Assembly (NCBI GenBank): GCA_017626045.1
Contig: JAGAJP010000040.1
Coordinates: forward strand, 1 to 64,000
Direction: 5' to 3'
DNA from: Muribaculaceae bacterium
GTDB lineage: Bacteria; Bacteroidota; Bacteroidia; Bacteroidales; Muribaculaceae
DNA: 64,000 nucleotides
Below the pieces are notes generated by a model. The model saw only the letters and a list, made by a program, of their open reading frames with translations. It was not told the DNA's origin and did no database searches. The first letter of the stretch is position 1. Every line of letters starts with the position of its first letter. This document shows positions 1 through 7,699 of the stretch, in pieces. The position numbers and the translations under genes are program-made.

Positions 1-165
1 ATCATATATGATTACCTTAAGGACTTGTTGCCATCTAATAAGTCACAGGAACAACAGCTTCGATATTTGGGTAGGCTTCTTGTTGAAATGAATGAAGAAG
101 GGACAATTGAACGTAGTGGGCTTAGATGGTTGCTTTCAAGTCCATCCGACCGAAAACAGACATAA
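1..165 (+). CDS. 3' end of an unidentified protein (partial)
   Basis: The frame is open from the window edge to a TAA at 163-165 and gives 54 residues. The end is charged and helical-looking (LLVEMNEEGTIERSG), which resembles the winged-helix tail found at the C-terminus of some Bacteroidales ATP-binding (AlbA/AAA_4-type) proteins, but too little is visible to name it. The last residues (SPSDRKQT) are encoded by the first copy of the ATCCGACCG repeat that follows, so the original stop may lie elsewhere in relatives. Family assignment is a guess. Confidence 0.45.
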   Translation: MIYDYLKDLLPSNKSQEQQLRYLGRLLVEMNEEGTIERSGLRWLLSSPSDRKQT

Positions 166-240
166 TCCGACCGTTTTTATCACATCCGACCGAAATTTCG
201 GTCGGATGCGCATTGATTAGCCGTAATCCGACCGTTTTTG
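142..240. repeat. ATCCGACCG repeat cluster with central palindrome
   Basis: The core ATCCGACCG occurs at about 144, 166, 184 and 227. Two copies are identical 16-bp direct repeats (TAATCCGACCGTTTTT at 163-178 and 224-239), 61 bp apart. Between them, 184-207 is a perfect 24-bp palindrome built from the same core facing its own complement. It could be an operator, a recombinase or transposase binding site, or the edge of a small mobile element. No protein in the window is obviously linked to it. Confidence 0.75.
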
Positions 241-267
241 AGAGTAAGAATTGGAAGATATGGACAA

Positions 268-307
268 TCATTCAGATGGTAAGTCAGACGGTCAATCATC
301 TGAATGA
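268..307. repeat. 11-bp perfect inverted repeat
   Basis: TCATTCAGATG at 268-278 is matched by CATCTGAATGA at 297-307 with an 18-bp spacer. It lies between the ATCCGACCG cluster and the left end of the IS element, in DNA with no convincing gene. Function unknown. Confidence 0.5.
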
Positions 308-593
308 ATGGCAAATCTGTGGAGAGACCGGAGCATACTGGGACAGTATGAGAGCCGAAAAAAGAGTGCAGATCAAGCATTTTGGTAGTGTTTCACTGAG
401 TGTGTCTGAGTCGAGATCACTCAAGCCTGCAGACCTCAGATGACGATGCAAATTTAACGATTTTATCTCATAATTTCGTAGAGATACAAAAAATTAGTAA
501 TTTTGGATTGCAACCGGACGAGGAAACGGGCTCTGCTGAGGAGCAACCCGCCAGCAACATGGCTGCGCCCACACTGGAAACAGTTGGATAATA

Positions 594-626
594 GAACCGC
601 TTCACAAGAGGCGGTTCCACTGTTTT
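594..626 (+). terminator. Rho-independent-like terminator inside the IS left end
   Basis: GAACCGC (594-600) pairs with GCGGTTC (611-617), followed by ACTGTTTTT. The T-run lies on the plus-strand side, so it would stop transcription entering the element from the left. It would not end the transposase message. Confidence 0.5.
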
Positions 627-660
627 TAGGAGGGCCGTTCCGCTAAGAAAACCTTTACCG

Positions 661-1818
661 TCAGTCGGGAAAAAGCTTTTTATCAACTGTAATGTTCGGC
701 AAGGCTCTGTCGAAGGCCTTATGATCCATGGCCACACTGCCCATCAGTGTCAGTACCGATTCCTCGTTTGGCATGGCTGTTCTCATTCGGGTCACACGGC
801 GAAAGTCGCGGTTGAGACGTTCAATCCAGTTGGTAGTGTATATCATCCCCTGAATCTCAGGGGCATAGTTGAGATATGTAAGATAGGCTTTGTAATCGGA
901 GTTGTCTCGCAGACGCTTGATTGACAAGTAATCTTTGCCCCATCGGTCGCACATATCCTGCCATTTTGACCATGCCGTTTCCACAGTGTAGTCACGTTGT
1001 CCGGTACGGAATATGTCTCGCAGGTCTGCGGCGAGGGCGGACTTGTCACCATGCCGTACTTTGGCAAACATGTTGCGTTTCAGATGGGAGACACAACGCT
1101 GCAAGGGTGTGCTGGGGAATTTTTCTCCGACGACTGTGTCAAGCCCCTTGATGCCGTCGGCAACCATAAGGCCCACCCGCTGAAGTCCTCTGTCCTTGAG
1201 GGCATCGAAAATCTCACCCCGGCCAGTGGCGCTCTCCTCTGGCATATTGCCGATATAGATGACTTCTCGGGTACCTTCCTCGGTTATGGCCAGCGCGACG
1301 TAGAACGCCTCTGACGCAACTGAACGTTTGCGGTGAATCTTGATGTGGACGCAGTCCACGAACACAACCGGATAATATTTCTCCAGTCCTCTTTCAAGCC
1401 ACTCGTTGACCTGGGCACGGACGCATTCAACCATCCGGCTGATGCTGGCTTTCGAATAATGCTGGCCGTAAATCTGGTCGAACACATCACTGACCTGTTC
1501 CTGTGTAAGTCCTTTGGTATAAAGGACTCCGGCCAGTCGATCGCATTCCTCCTCCTGATCGCGCAATATGGCAAGAATCTGCGGATGAAAGTTGCCGTAA
1601 CGGTCTCGCGGTATACGGAACTCAAGTTTTTTACCTTGGCCGTAACTGTGCCCCGGACGGTATCCGTTACCCTTATTGCCCGGATTTTCAGCCAAAAACT
1701 CGCCGCGTTCAGCGACCATCATACTCTCGAGCATGATCTCCATCAGATCGTGAAGACCATTTTTCTTCTCAGCATGCTTGCGCATTTGCTCAGAAATTTG
1801 TTCCTTTGTAAGAAGCAT
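661..1818 (-). CDS. IS256-family transposase (DDE/MULE)
   Basis: A 385-residue protein of the usual length for the family. The DDE catalytic triad is visible: Asp in VVFVDCVHIKIH, Asp in MVADGIKGLD, and Glu in TTNWIERLNRDFRR. The region around RCVSHLKRN matches the conserved CxxH stretch between the second Asp and the Glu of IS256 transposases. The N-terminal part (KEQISEQMRKHAEK to MLESMM) resembles the DNA-binding region. The reading frame is intact, so the element may be active. It is the only gene in the element and reads towards its left end. Confidence 0.93.
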   Translation of the reverse strand: MLLTKEQISEQMRKHAEKKNGLHDLMEIMLESMMVAERGEFLAENPGNKGNGYRPGHSYGQGKKLEFRIPRDRYGNFHPQILAILRDQEEECDRLAGVLYTKGLTQEQVSDVFDQIYGQHYSKASISRMVECVRAQVNEWLERGLEKYYPVVFVDCVHIKIHRKRSVASEAFYVALAITEEGTREVIYIGNMPEESATGRGEIFDALKDRGLQRVGLMVADGIKGLDTVVGEKFPSTPLQRCVSHLKRNMFAKVRHGDKSALAADLRDIFRTGQRDYTVETAWSKWQDMCDRWGKDYLSIKRLRDNSDYKAYLTYLNYAPEIQGMIYTTNWIERLNRDFRRVTRMRTAMPNEESVLTLMGSVAMDHKAFDRALPNITVDKKLFPD

Positions 1819-1863
1819 TTTTTGTAGGTTTTAAGTTTGGTCACCTAAAACTACAAACTTCTG

Positions 1864-1897
1864 GGGACTTGTCCAAATTGGACAGGTCCTTTTTTTA
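1864..1897 (+). terminator. Hairpin terminator at the IS right end
   Basis: GGACTTGTCC and GGACAGGTCC form a 10-bp stem with one G-U pair around AAATT, followed by seven T residues on the plus strand. It sits just upstream of the transposase start on the opposite strand. It may insulate neighbours from transcription crossing the element. Confidence 0.6.
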
Positions 1898-1974
1898 GTG
1901 CCCCATCTCAGACACACTCAAAGAAACAGTATCGGAAATTTCGAAGTCAGGAAATGATCGGCACAAACCAATAA

Positions 1975-2006
1975 AAAGGCAGGACGGATGAAGAAGTCCT
2001 GCCTTT
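1975..2006 (-). terminator. Terminator after the caspase operon
   Basis: AAAGGCAGGAC (1975-1985) and GTCCTGCCTTT (1996-2006) form a perfect 11-bp stem with a 10-nt loop, with A/T runs on both sides. It lies about 30 bp past the stop of the caspase-like gene and would end the minus-strand transcript. It could also work in the other direction. Confidence 0.8.
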
Positions 2007-2035
2007 ATTGTCTTTACAAGCATTGATGAGTAATG

Positions 2036-3553
2036 TCAGAATCGCAGTCGGCGCCAATAATCCTGCAGCTGGCTTGAGGCATTGGTCGAAGGAGTCTGTC
2101 TTTTTCTTAACTTCATCTGCGATGCTTTCTGCGAGACATTGGATGAGACGCGGTCAGAGAGCGCGCCCAGCGAAATCACGCCTCCTGTATCACGAAGCTC
2201 CTTGAGGAGATAATAAGTGAAAAGGCCGTGTCCCTCTTCAGGAAAGCCCTGAGCGGTCTCGTTGCCCTGTGCTGCGGAAAACACCACAACGTTGCCTCCA
2301 CCCAGTTCAGTGTCCTCTGCATCTATCTCAACGCCGCGGAGTCCTTCCGTGACACCTTCGTTTTCACGGTTAACCCCGCTAAAGCAAGCGTCAAGAAAGA
2401 CTGTGGTCTGATTGAATGCCAAATCGCCTAATTTTTTGTAAAACTCATCAAGAGCGATACCACGCTGAGGACTTGTGCCACGTACATCGGTAGGAAGGAG
2501 ATAAGCCTTATTGCTGTTCTTCACGTCCGGAACTCCATGACCAGCATAATAGACAATAAGTTTCTTTTCCTCGGGATTGGGAATATTTCCAATCCAATCC
2601 TCTAGTTCCTCCTCTACGATCATCTGCTTTGTGGCATCCTCCGACAGATGGATATTCTCAATCGGAATGCCGAGAGTCTTACTGCAGTAGTCGGCGAAAA
2701 CACGCGCGTCATGGATGGCGTATGGCACATCGGAGGCGAACCGGTAATTCTGGTTGCCAATGATGAGGGCGTACGTGTCATTTCTCGTCATCTGTCCAGT
2801 AGGTATTTCCTTGTCGATCTCAGATGTCTCATAATCGTAGTCAATGTCAAGTCCTCGATTCTCGGTAAGTTTCTCAATCGAGGAAGGAGCCAGGCCATAT
2901 TCATTGCAGTTCTGCTGATTCACGTATGCCGGAATACGCTGTACTTCACCGGCATAAAGAGTGTGTCGCGGTTTGCCTTCCACATCCGTCTCACCGGCAA
3001 ACACGTAATGTCCAAGGATTGCGGTAGGGCTAAGGTCGATGCTCTTGAGATTGTCGCAAGAAGCGTAAGCTTGGTCACCCACACGACACTGGTCGGGAAT
3101 AGCAACCGTGGCAAGGGCATCACAGTTGGCAAACGCGATAGTCTCGATATTCCTCAGGTTCACGGGAAGTGAAATAGTCCTGAGATGGGTATCATTTAGA
3201 AAAGCACCCCATCCTATGGTGTTAAGATTCGGGTCGTCAAACACCACCTCCTGAAGCTCAGGCATGTTCGCAAAGGCGCAAGATCCAATCTTGCTGATGC
3301 CGGCACCAATCCGGACTTTCTTGACATTAAGTTTTTTCTTCACCCATGGGGCGAGTTGGGTAGATGTATTGTAGTCGGACATCTCGACTCTTATACCCTT
3401 CTTATTGGAATTTGAGATTGAAAGCGTGTATCCGTCAAAATACCATTTGCAGTCGGATCCGCAGTTGCCACCTATTCCGGAATGCGCTATCTGGGGAAAT
3501 ACATTAAGTGCAAAGCAAAGCGATAAGGCAATCGCCAAAATACGATACTTCAT
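2036..3553 (-). CDS. Secreted caspase-fold (C14) peptidase with BspA-type leucine-rich repeats
   Basis: The ATG at 3553 is preferred over the longer frame because it starts directly with a signal peptide (MKYRILAIALSLCFALNVF); this gives 505 residues. Residues about 75-200 are LRR_5/BspA-like repeats (FANCDALATVAIP, YASCDNLKSIDL). Residues about 255-490 are a caspase-fold domain with the start motif YALIIGNQNY and the catalytic pair His339 (YYAGHG) and Cys390 (FLDACFSG). Both are present, so the peptidase is probably active. The predicted place is the periplasm or cell surface. It is the last gene of a three-gene minus-strand group. The combination of surface-type repeats with a caspase is unusual; the substrate is unknown. 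Confidence 0.85.
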   Translation of the reverse strand: MKYRILAIALSLCFALNVFPQIAHSGIGGNCGSDCKWYFDGYTLSISNSNKKGIRVEMSDYNTSTQLAPWVKKKLNVKKVRIGAGISKIGSCAFANMPELQEVVFDDPNLNTIGWGAFLNDTHLRTISLPVNLRNIETIAFANCDALATVAIPDQCRVGDQAYASCDNLKSIDLSPTAILGHYVFAGETDVEGKPRHTLYAGEVQRIPAYVNQQNCNEYGLAPSSIEKLTENRGLDIDYDYETSEIDKEIPTGQMTRNDTYALIIGNQNYRFASDVPYAIHDARVFADYCSKTLGIPIENIHLSEDATKQMIVEEELEDWIGNIPNPEEKKLIVYYAGHGVPDVKNSNKAYLLPTDVRGTSPQRGIALDEFYKKLGDLAFNQTTVFLDACFSGVNRENEGVTEGLRGVEIDAEDTELGGGNVVVFSAAQGNETAQGFPEEGHGLFTYYLLKELRDTGGVISLGALSDRVSSNVSQKASQMKLRKRQTPSTNASSQLQDYWRRLRF

Positions 3554-3629
3554 AAAAACAAGTGTTTTATCAGATAAGTCAAAATAAAGATGTTGTTTAA
3601 ACAGCTTCAAAAAAACAAAATAAAAGACC

Positions 3630-4487
3630 TCAGTATCTTATCGAAATAAATATTCTGCTGGAGGGGTTTTTGAACTTATATCCGGACTTGGGGCCATTGC
3701 CGTCAAACGACTTGAACTTCGGATCATAAGCGAACCTTGATTCCCAACCAAGTCCGATCGTCTTCCATGACAGAGAGAGTCCGAAAGACTGGCTCAGGCC
3801 AAGGCTCCAGGCGACATTGTCGAACGAAGTATTCTTCATGTCAGCATCCCTCTTCTGATCCATAACCAGCAGCCCGGCATGATAGCCAACATGGTAATAT
3901 AGATTTAACTTAAAAAAGTGGAGCTGCCTGTTGTCAAGCATTACGAGAGGCGCGACCGTAACCGAAGGGCCAAGAGTCATACCATAGGCAATATTGTATT
4001 TTTTAGCGGCCCAGGGAAGATTCTCGTTTGTTTTGGGATCAAAGCCACCAGCGTAAGGCTCAGCGTCAAAGTAGTTGAAATTTAGGTCGATGTATGTAAA
4101 ATCGATATTAAACTGCAGCATATTTGCGATAGCTCCTCTGTGAAGGGTATAGTTATGACCGAGTTGGAGCATCGCGCCGCCGTCGGCCTTGAACTCGTCT
4201 GCCGTGCGGTTATCATAACCCAGAGGTATCCCCTGCTTTGCAGTCATCCTGGAAGACATATTGTATCCAAGATTGAAGAAAGTCTTCCTTGACCACACAT
4301 TTTCGAAATGAGCGTCTTTCGAATTGCTTTTAGACACTAATTCCTGAATCTCGATAATATCCTGAATAGTGTTCACCTGCGTTGTATCCTCCGCAAGATC
4401 GATGACTGCGGGATTCTCCGAGTCGATCTGGGCAACTGCGACAAAAGTCCAGAGCGACATAAACAACAGTAAATAAGATTTTTTCAT
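3630..4487 (-). CDS. Predicted outer-membrane beta-barrel protein of unknown function
   Basis: 285 residues from the ATG at 4487 (the longer frame would start with TTG). An N-terminal signal peptide (KKSYLLLFMSLWTFVAVAQ) is followed by a short charged region and then about 220 residues of alternating polar and aromatic stretches typical of transmembrane beta-strands (FFKLNLYYHVGYHAGLLV, SFGLSLSWKTIGLGWESRFAY). The protein ends in an aromatic residue (IFISIRY), as many barrels do. I recognise no named family. It lies between the caspase-like gene and the DUF4384-like gene, 76 and 26 bp away, and is probably co-transcribed. A role as a membrane partner of these two is inference. Confidence 0.65.
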   Translation of the reverse strand: MKKSYLLLFMSLWTFVAVAQIDSENPAVIDLAEDTTQVNTIQDIIEIQELVSKSNSKDAHFENVWSRKTFFNLGYNMSSRMTAKQGIPLGYDNRTADEFKADGGAMLQLGHNYTLHRGAIANMLQFNIDFTYIDLNFNYFDAEPYAGGFDPKTNENLPWAAKKYNIAYGMTLGPSVTVAPLVMLDNRQLHFFKLNLYYHVGYHAGLLVMDQKRDADMKNTSFDNVAWSLGLSQSFGLSLSWKTIGLGWESRFAYDPKFKSFDGNGPKSGYKFKNPSSRIFISIRY

Positions 4488-4513
4488 CAATGTGAATATT
4501 AAATTGATTGGTT

Positions 4514-5401
4514 TTAATTTTCATTTCCATTTATTGTCAGCCACTTTCTATTCACCACCATTTCGTTGTCGGCACGTTGGTTTTTAAGCAGCCATTTGGC
4601 GAAGTCTTTCTGACTGAGGTAATTCGGCCTGCTGGAGTCTCCGCTTGTGTCAAGACATTTTGTGAATGGATTTGGAGAATATATCAGCACCAGCTGATTG
4701 TATTCCTGCGGGTGCCGGGTAGTAAGTTTGTAATATGAGGCTGTATAGTCCAGAGCCTTGTCAAAGAAGACATATTCTTTGTTCGCCTTGACCGGCACTC
4801 GTCCGGAGTTGTCTTTTCTATAAGGCAGCAGACAGGATGTCTCGTTATCCCCGGAAATAAGATATATGGCAATGTAGCCGTCGGCGGGGCTTCGGAACCT
4901 CACGAAAAACCTTTGACCGTAGTCGAACGAGTCTGATTCGACCTTTACGTTGTCGACAAGCTTCATAATCTGCCACTGAATGTCAGTTGCGGCACGGCAT
5001 ATCTCTCTGGCGGTGCCCCAGACCTCGGCAGTAAAGTGCAGCTCCCCGTTTACGCATTCGATAGATATTTCCGGGTCACGCTCATCTCCTAGCCACTCGC
5101 CTTTAACCGAAGACGATGTGTCCATAAGATAGTATGAACTCAGATCATCGTTTTGCTGTCTTTCGGTGTTAATGAAGTCTGAAGCCACAAGCGTTCCGAA
5201 CTCGGCCTTTATCGCCTCCGCCTTTGCCATCTCGGTTGCCCTGATTTTTGCCTGCTTAATGGTAACGTCATCGTTTTCGGTGAGTACGTATGTATACTTT
5301 CCACTCACCTTTGCGGTTTTTTCTGCATTCGCACCGGATATTCCCAGAAAGCAAAGAATAGTGATAAGTAATATCGGGCCTTTATAGAACTTCAATTTCA
5401 T
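4514..5401 (-). CDS. Exported DUF4384-like protein
   Basis: The ATG at 5401 starts a signal peptide (KGPILLITILCFLGISGANA); the protein has 295 residues. Residues about 30-140 look like an LPP20/FlgT-type fold (KIRATEMAKAEAIKAEFG). Residues about 160-260 match the DUF4384 pattern (FFVRFRSPADGYIAIYLIS, LLPYRKDN, VFFDKALDY, LVLIYSPNPF). DUF4384 domains are often found beside or fused to caspase-like peptidases, and here the caspase-like gene is two genes downstream. It is the first gene of the operon, with a strong promoter about 110 bp upstream. The molecular role of the domain is not known to me. Confidence 0.7.
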   Translation of the reverse strand: MKLKFYKGPILLITILCFLGISGANAEKTAKVSGKYTYVLTENDDVTIKQAKIRATEMAKAEAIKAEFGTLVASDFINTERQQNDDLSSYYLMDTSSSVKGEWLGDERDPEISIECVNGELHFTAEVWGTAREICRAATDIQWQIMKLVDNVKVESDSFDYGQRFFVRFRSPADGYIAIYLISGDNETSCLLPYRKDNSGRVPVKANKEYVFFDKALDYTASYYKLTTRHPQEYNQLVLIYSPNPFTKCLDTSGDSSRPNYLSQKDFAKWLLKNQRADNEMVVNRKWLTINGNEN

Positions 5402-5432
5402 GATTGATACTCCTCGGTTCATCTGCATGAGG

Positions 5433-5479
5433 GAGGTTCTGCAATTAAATTACCGTGCCGACATTCGAGACAGAACCTC
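5433..5479 (-). other. Leader hairpin upstream of the DUF4384/caspase operon
   Basis: GAGGTTCTG (5433-5441) and CAGAACCTC (5471-5479) form a 9-bp stem in the untranslated leader between the promoter and the ATG at 5401. It could affect translation or message stability. No known riboswitch is recognised. Confidence 0.4.
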
Positions 5480-5511
5480 TACACGCCTCGGACACCGACC
5501 TCTTTCACGCG

Positions 5512-5543
5512 CAAAATTAGCATTCTTTTTTGTTATTTCCAAA
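5512..5543 (-). promoter_or_regulatory. Bacteroidales-type promoter for the caspase operon
   Basis: Minus strand TTTG (5543-5540), 20 bp, then TAATTTTG (5519-5512) matches the TTTG-N19-21-TAnnTTTG consensus. The predicted leader is about 105 nt. The rest of the 389-bp stretch 5402-5790 holds the leader hairpin, the hairpin at 5586-5628 and the inverted repeat before the recombinase, with no gene seen. Confidence 0.8.
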
Positions 5544-5585
5544 CAAAATCTTCTTATTGAGCAGCTTTATTGTCCGGAGAAGAGA

Positions 5586-5628
5586 TAAAAACTTGATTAC
5601 ATGTCATTTATATTCAAGTTTTTTTTTT
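5586..5628. terminator. Hairpin with T-run between caspase operon and recombinase
   Basis: AAAACTTGA (5587-5595) pairs with TCAAGTTTT (about 5614-5622), followed by a run of T on the plus strand. The complementary strand also ends in a T-run, so it may be bidirectional. No gene obviously needs it on the plus strand; it may mark the boundary of an inserted segment. Confidence 0.5.
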
Positions 5629-5737
5629 ATGGCAATTTGACAGTATCACTGCACCGACACCCGCGCGGGATCCACTGTCGGAGCCTTGCGACTGATGCAA
5701 TTGCGGCAATATGGCGTCATTACGGAAGACTTGAATT

Positions 5738-5783
5738 AATTTAGAAGGAAAATTGGGATTTCACAATTTTCAATTCTAAATTC
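5738..5783. repeat. Imperfect inverted repeat with 8-nt centre just before the recombinase
   Basis: AAAATTG (5749-5755) and CAATTTT (5764-5770) flank an 8-nt centre. The arms extend outward with TTCTAAATT on the right and its near complement on the left (offset by one base). This geometry is typical of a tyrosine recombinase crossover core, and it ends 8 bp before the recombinase ATG. It could instead be an operator for that gene. Confidence 0.5.
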
Positions 5784-5790
5784 GAACCGC

Positions 5791-6996
5791 ATGTCTTCAA
5801 TAAAAATTAAATTCCGACCGTCAACAGTTACCGATCAGGAGGGATCCATCTACTATCAGATAATCCACGATAAGAAAGTGCGTCAGCTGCCTACCGACTA
5901 CAAAGTCCTTCCTGCAGAATGGGATGAAAAGCACAATAGGGTGACCACTACCCCGACAAGTGAACGCAGGTCTCTTATCCTCTCCATCCGCGAGCGCATA
6001 CGGTGGGACATAGAACGGCTGACGAAGATCAATCGCCAGCTAGATTCCAATGGCATGACCTACACCGCCGACGACATAATCGACTACTTCAACCGGTATG
6101 CGCAGGAATACTCTCTGTTTAACTATATGGAAAACCTCATCGCCAGGCTGAAACATAACGGCAAGATCAGGACATCGGAGACTTATAAGTCCACACTCAA
6201 CAGTTTCAAGAAATTCCGGAAAGACAAGGACATAATGCTCGACTGCCTCACGTCCGACCTAATGGAAGAGTATGAGGCGTGGCATAAGAACCGGGGCCTT
6301 ACGCCCAACAGCATATCGTTTTACACCCGTATCCTGCGCGCGGTTTATCACCGAGCAGTAGACGATGACATCATCGAGAACCGCAACCCGTTTCGAAAGG
6401 TCTACACGGGGGTCGACAAGACCGTAAAACGAGCTCTTCCGCTGTCAGTGATCAAGAAAATCAAGATACTCGACCTGTCGCTGACACCGACCATCGACTT
6501 CGCCCGCGACATCTTTCTGATTAGCTTCTACCTCCGCGGGATGAGCTTCATAGACATGGCGTTTCTTAAGAAAACAGACCTCAGGAACGGGTATGTGACA
6601 TATAGGCGTCGCAAGACCGGACAGCGGCTAACAATCGAGTGGACCAAGGAGATGCAGATGATACTCGACAAATATCCGGAGAATGCCACAGAATACCTGC
6701 TTCCCATCATCAGGAATCCGGACACCAACGAGCGGTATACCTACCGCAACGTTGGCTACAACATCAACCACAACCTGAAGCATATAGCCGGGATGGTGGG
6801 CGTGACCATCCCGCTGACGCTCTATGTGGCGCGCCACAGCTGGGCTTCGGCGGCTAAGGCCAAGGGCATCCCCCTCTCCGTGATCTCAGAAGGGATGGGT
6901 CACGACAGCGAAACCACCACCCAGATCTACCTCGCGAGCCTTGACACCTCCATAGTGGACAAAGCCAACAGCATCATCCTGAAGGCGCTTAGTTAA
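5791..6996 (+). CDS. Tyrosine recombinase / site-specific integrase
   Basis: 401 residues. Residues about 1-100 are the arm-binding-type domain of Bacteroidetes recombinases (KIKFRPSTVTDQEGSIYYQI). Residues about 105-205 are the SAM-like core-binding domain. Residues about 215-395 are the catalytic domain with Arg249 (FYLRGMSF), Lys in RRRKTGQ, Arg348 (YVARHSWAS), His371 (GMGHDS) and the nucleophile Tyr380 (TTQIYLASLD). The His that usually precedes Arg348 by three is Tyr, as is common in this group. No phage, conjugation or excisionase genes are adjacent, so it may serve a DNA inversion or be the remnant of an island that carried the AbiE and Fic genes. Confidence 0.92.
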   Translation: MSSIKIKFRPSTVTDQEGSIYYQIIHDKKVRQLPTDYKVLPAEWDEKHNRVTTTPTSERRSLILSIRERIRWDIERLTKINRQLDSNGMTYTADDIIDYFNRYAQEYSLFNYMENLIARLKHNGKIRTSETYKSTLNSFKKFRKDKDIMLDCLTSDLMEEYEAWHKNRGLTPNSISFYTRILRAVYHRAVDDDIIENRNPFRKVYTGVDKTVKRALPLSVIKKIKILDLSLTPTIDFARDIFLISFYLRGMSFIDMAFLKKTDLRNGYVTYRRRKTGQRLTIEWTKEMQMILDKYPENATEYLLPIIRNPDTNERYTYRNVGYNINHNLKHIAGMVGVTIPLTLYVARHSWASAAKAKGIPLSVISEGMGHDSETTTQIYLASLDTSIVDKANSIILKALS

Positions 6997-7031
6997 GGGG
7001 AAATAAAATTTTATAAAAACATCAATATAAA

Positions 7032-7063
7032 TTTGCTTTCATTTCCGATTTGTTGTAAATTGC
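7032..7063 (+). promoter_or_regulatory. Candidate promoter for the abiE pair
   Basis: TTTG (7032-7035), 20 bp, TAAATTGC (7056-7063): the spacing fits the Bacteroidales consensus, but the -7 box lacks one T. The start codon follows 18 bp later, so the leader would be very short or absent. Confidence 0.45.
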
Positions 7064-7081
7064 ACCAAATTAGAAATAGAA

Positions 7082-7699
7082 TTGAACTATCTTGAATTTC
7101 ATAAACAATGGTATCGGTTGGGTTGCTTCAATGTCCAACAGATATATTCATGGTGTCCTGAATTTAACAGGCACAATCTGCGCACATGGGAAAAGAAGGG
7201 ATATATAGTCTGGCTCAGAAAGGAATACTACGCATTTTCAGAATGCAAGGCAATTCCAGACTTCCAGCGCTACATAGCCAACCGCATCTACCGTCCATCA
7301 TACATCAGTCTGCATTCTGCACTTTCCTACTACGGGATGATTCCGGAGGCCGTGGTTCAGACAACGAGTGTTACCTCGTTGAAGACCTCGTCGTTCAATA
7401 ATGAATTCGGGGAATATAGCTACCATTCCGTCAAGGCAGCCTTGATGTTTGGATATGAACCGAAAAAGATGATAGACGGACGAGCAATTTTCTATGCCAC
7501 CCCAGAGAAAGCCCTTCTTGACTTGCTGTATCTTTATCCTTTTTACGAAACAGAAAGCGACATGAGAGACCTACGTCTTGACGAGGATTTCATGGCGGAA
7601 GACTTCAATATAGAAAGATTCAAAGAATACACAGAAAGGATTGGCAATAAAGCTTTAACCAAAAGAGTCTCGACATTATTGACAGCATACGGATTATGA
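7082..7699 (+). CDS. abiEi: AbiEi-like antitoxin (type IV toxin-antitoxin / abortive infection)
   Basis: 205 residues with the family's typical opening (NYLEFHKQWYRLGCFNVQQI), a winged-helix N-terminal half that ends in a basic-aromatic stretch (LRTWEKKGYIVWLRKEYYAF), and a C-terminal half with ATPEKALLDLLYLYPF. AbiEi proteins repress their own operon and counter the AbiEii nucleotidyltransferase. The only start that fits the family is a TTG at 7082; the frame is open upstream to 7031 but contains no ATG. Its TGA overlaps the ATG of the next gene (ATGA at 7696-7699), the usual coupling. The partner toxin gene is broken, so the antitoxin is probably without its target. Confidence 0.8.
   Translation: MNYLEFHKQWYRLGCFNVQQIYSWCPEFNRHNLRTWEKKGYIVWLRKEYYAFSECKAIPDFQRYIANRIYRPSYISLHSALSYYGMIPEAVVQTTSVTSLKTSSFNNEFGEYSYHSVKAALMFGYEPKKMIDGRAIFYATPEKALLDLLYLYPFYETESDMRDLRLDEDFMAEDFNIERFKEYTERIGNKALTKRVSTLLTAYGL

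Larger units (their letters stand above)
390..1927 (-). mobile_element. IS256-family insertion sequence
   Basis: A transposase gene is flanked by terminal inverted repeats at 390-410 and 1907-1927. They match at 19 of 21 positions and share the uninterrupted 14-mer TGAGTGTGTCTGAG. The span is about 1.54 kb, slightly long for the family. No direct target duplication is visible outside the repeats, so the insertion may be old, rearranged at one edge, or the true ends may differ by a few bases. About 250 bp between the left repeat and the transposase stop hold no gene. Confidence 0.8.

Noticed and set aside
126-443. 105-residue plus-strand frame across the ATCCGACCG repeats and the IS left end
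   Set aside because: It starts inside the partial gene, runs through repeats and crosses the IS terminal repeat; no family features.
448-455. TAAATTTG on the minus strand as an outward promoter of the IS
   Set aside because: No -33 element at the right distance and no gene downstream to receive it.
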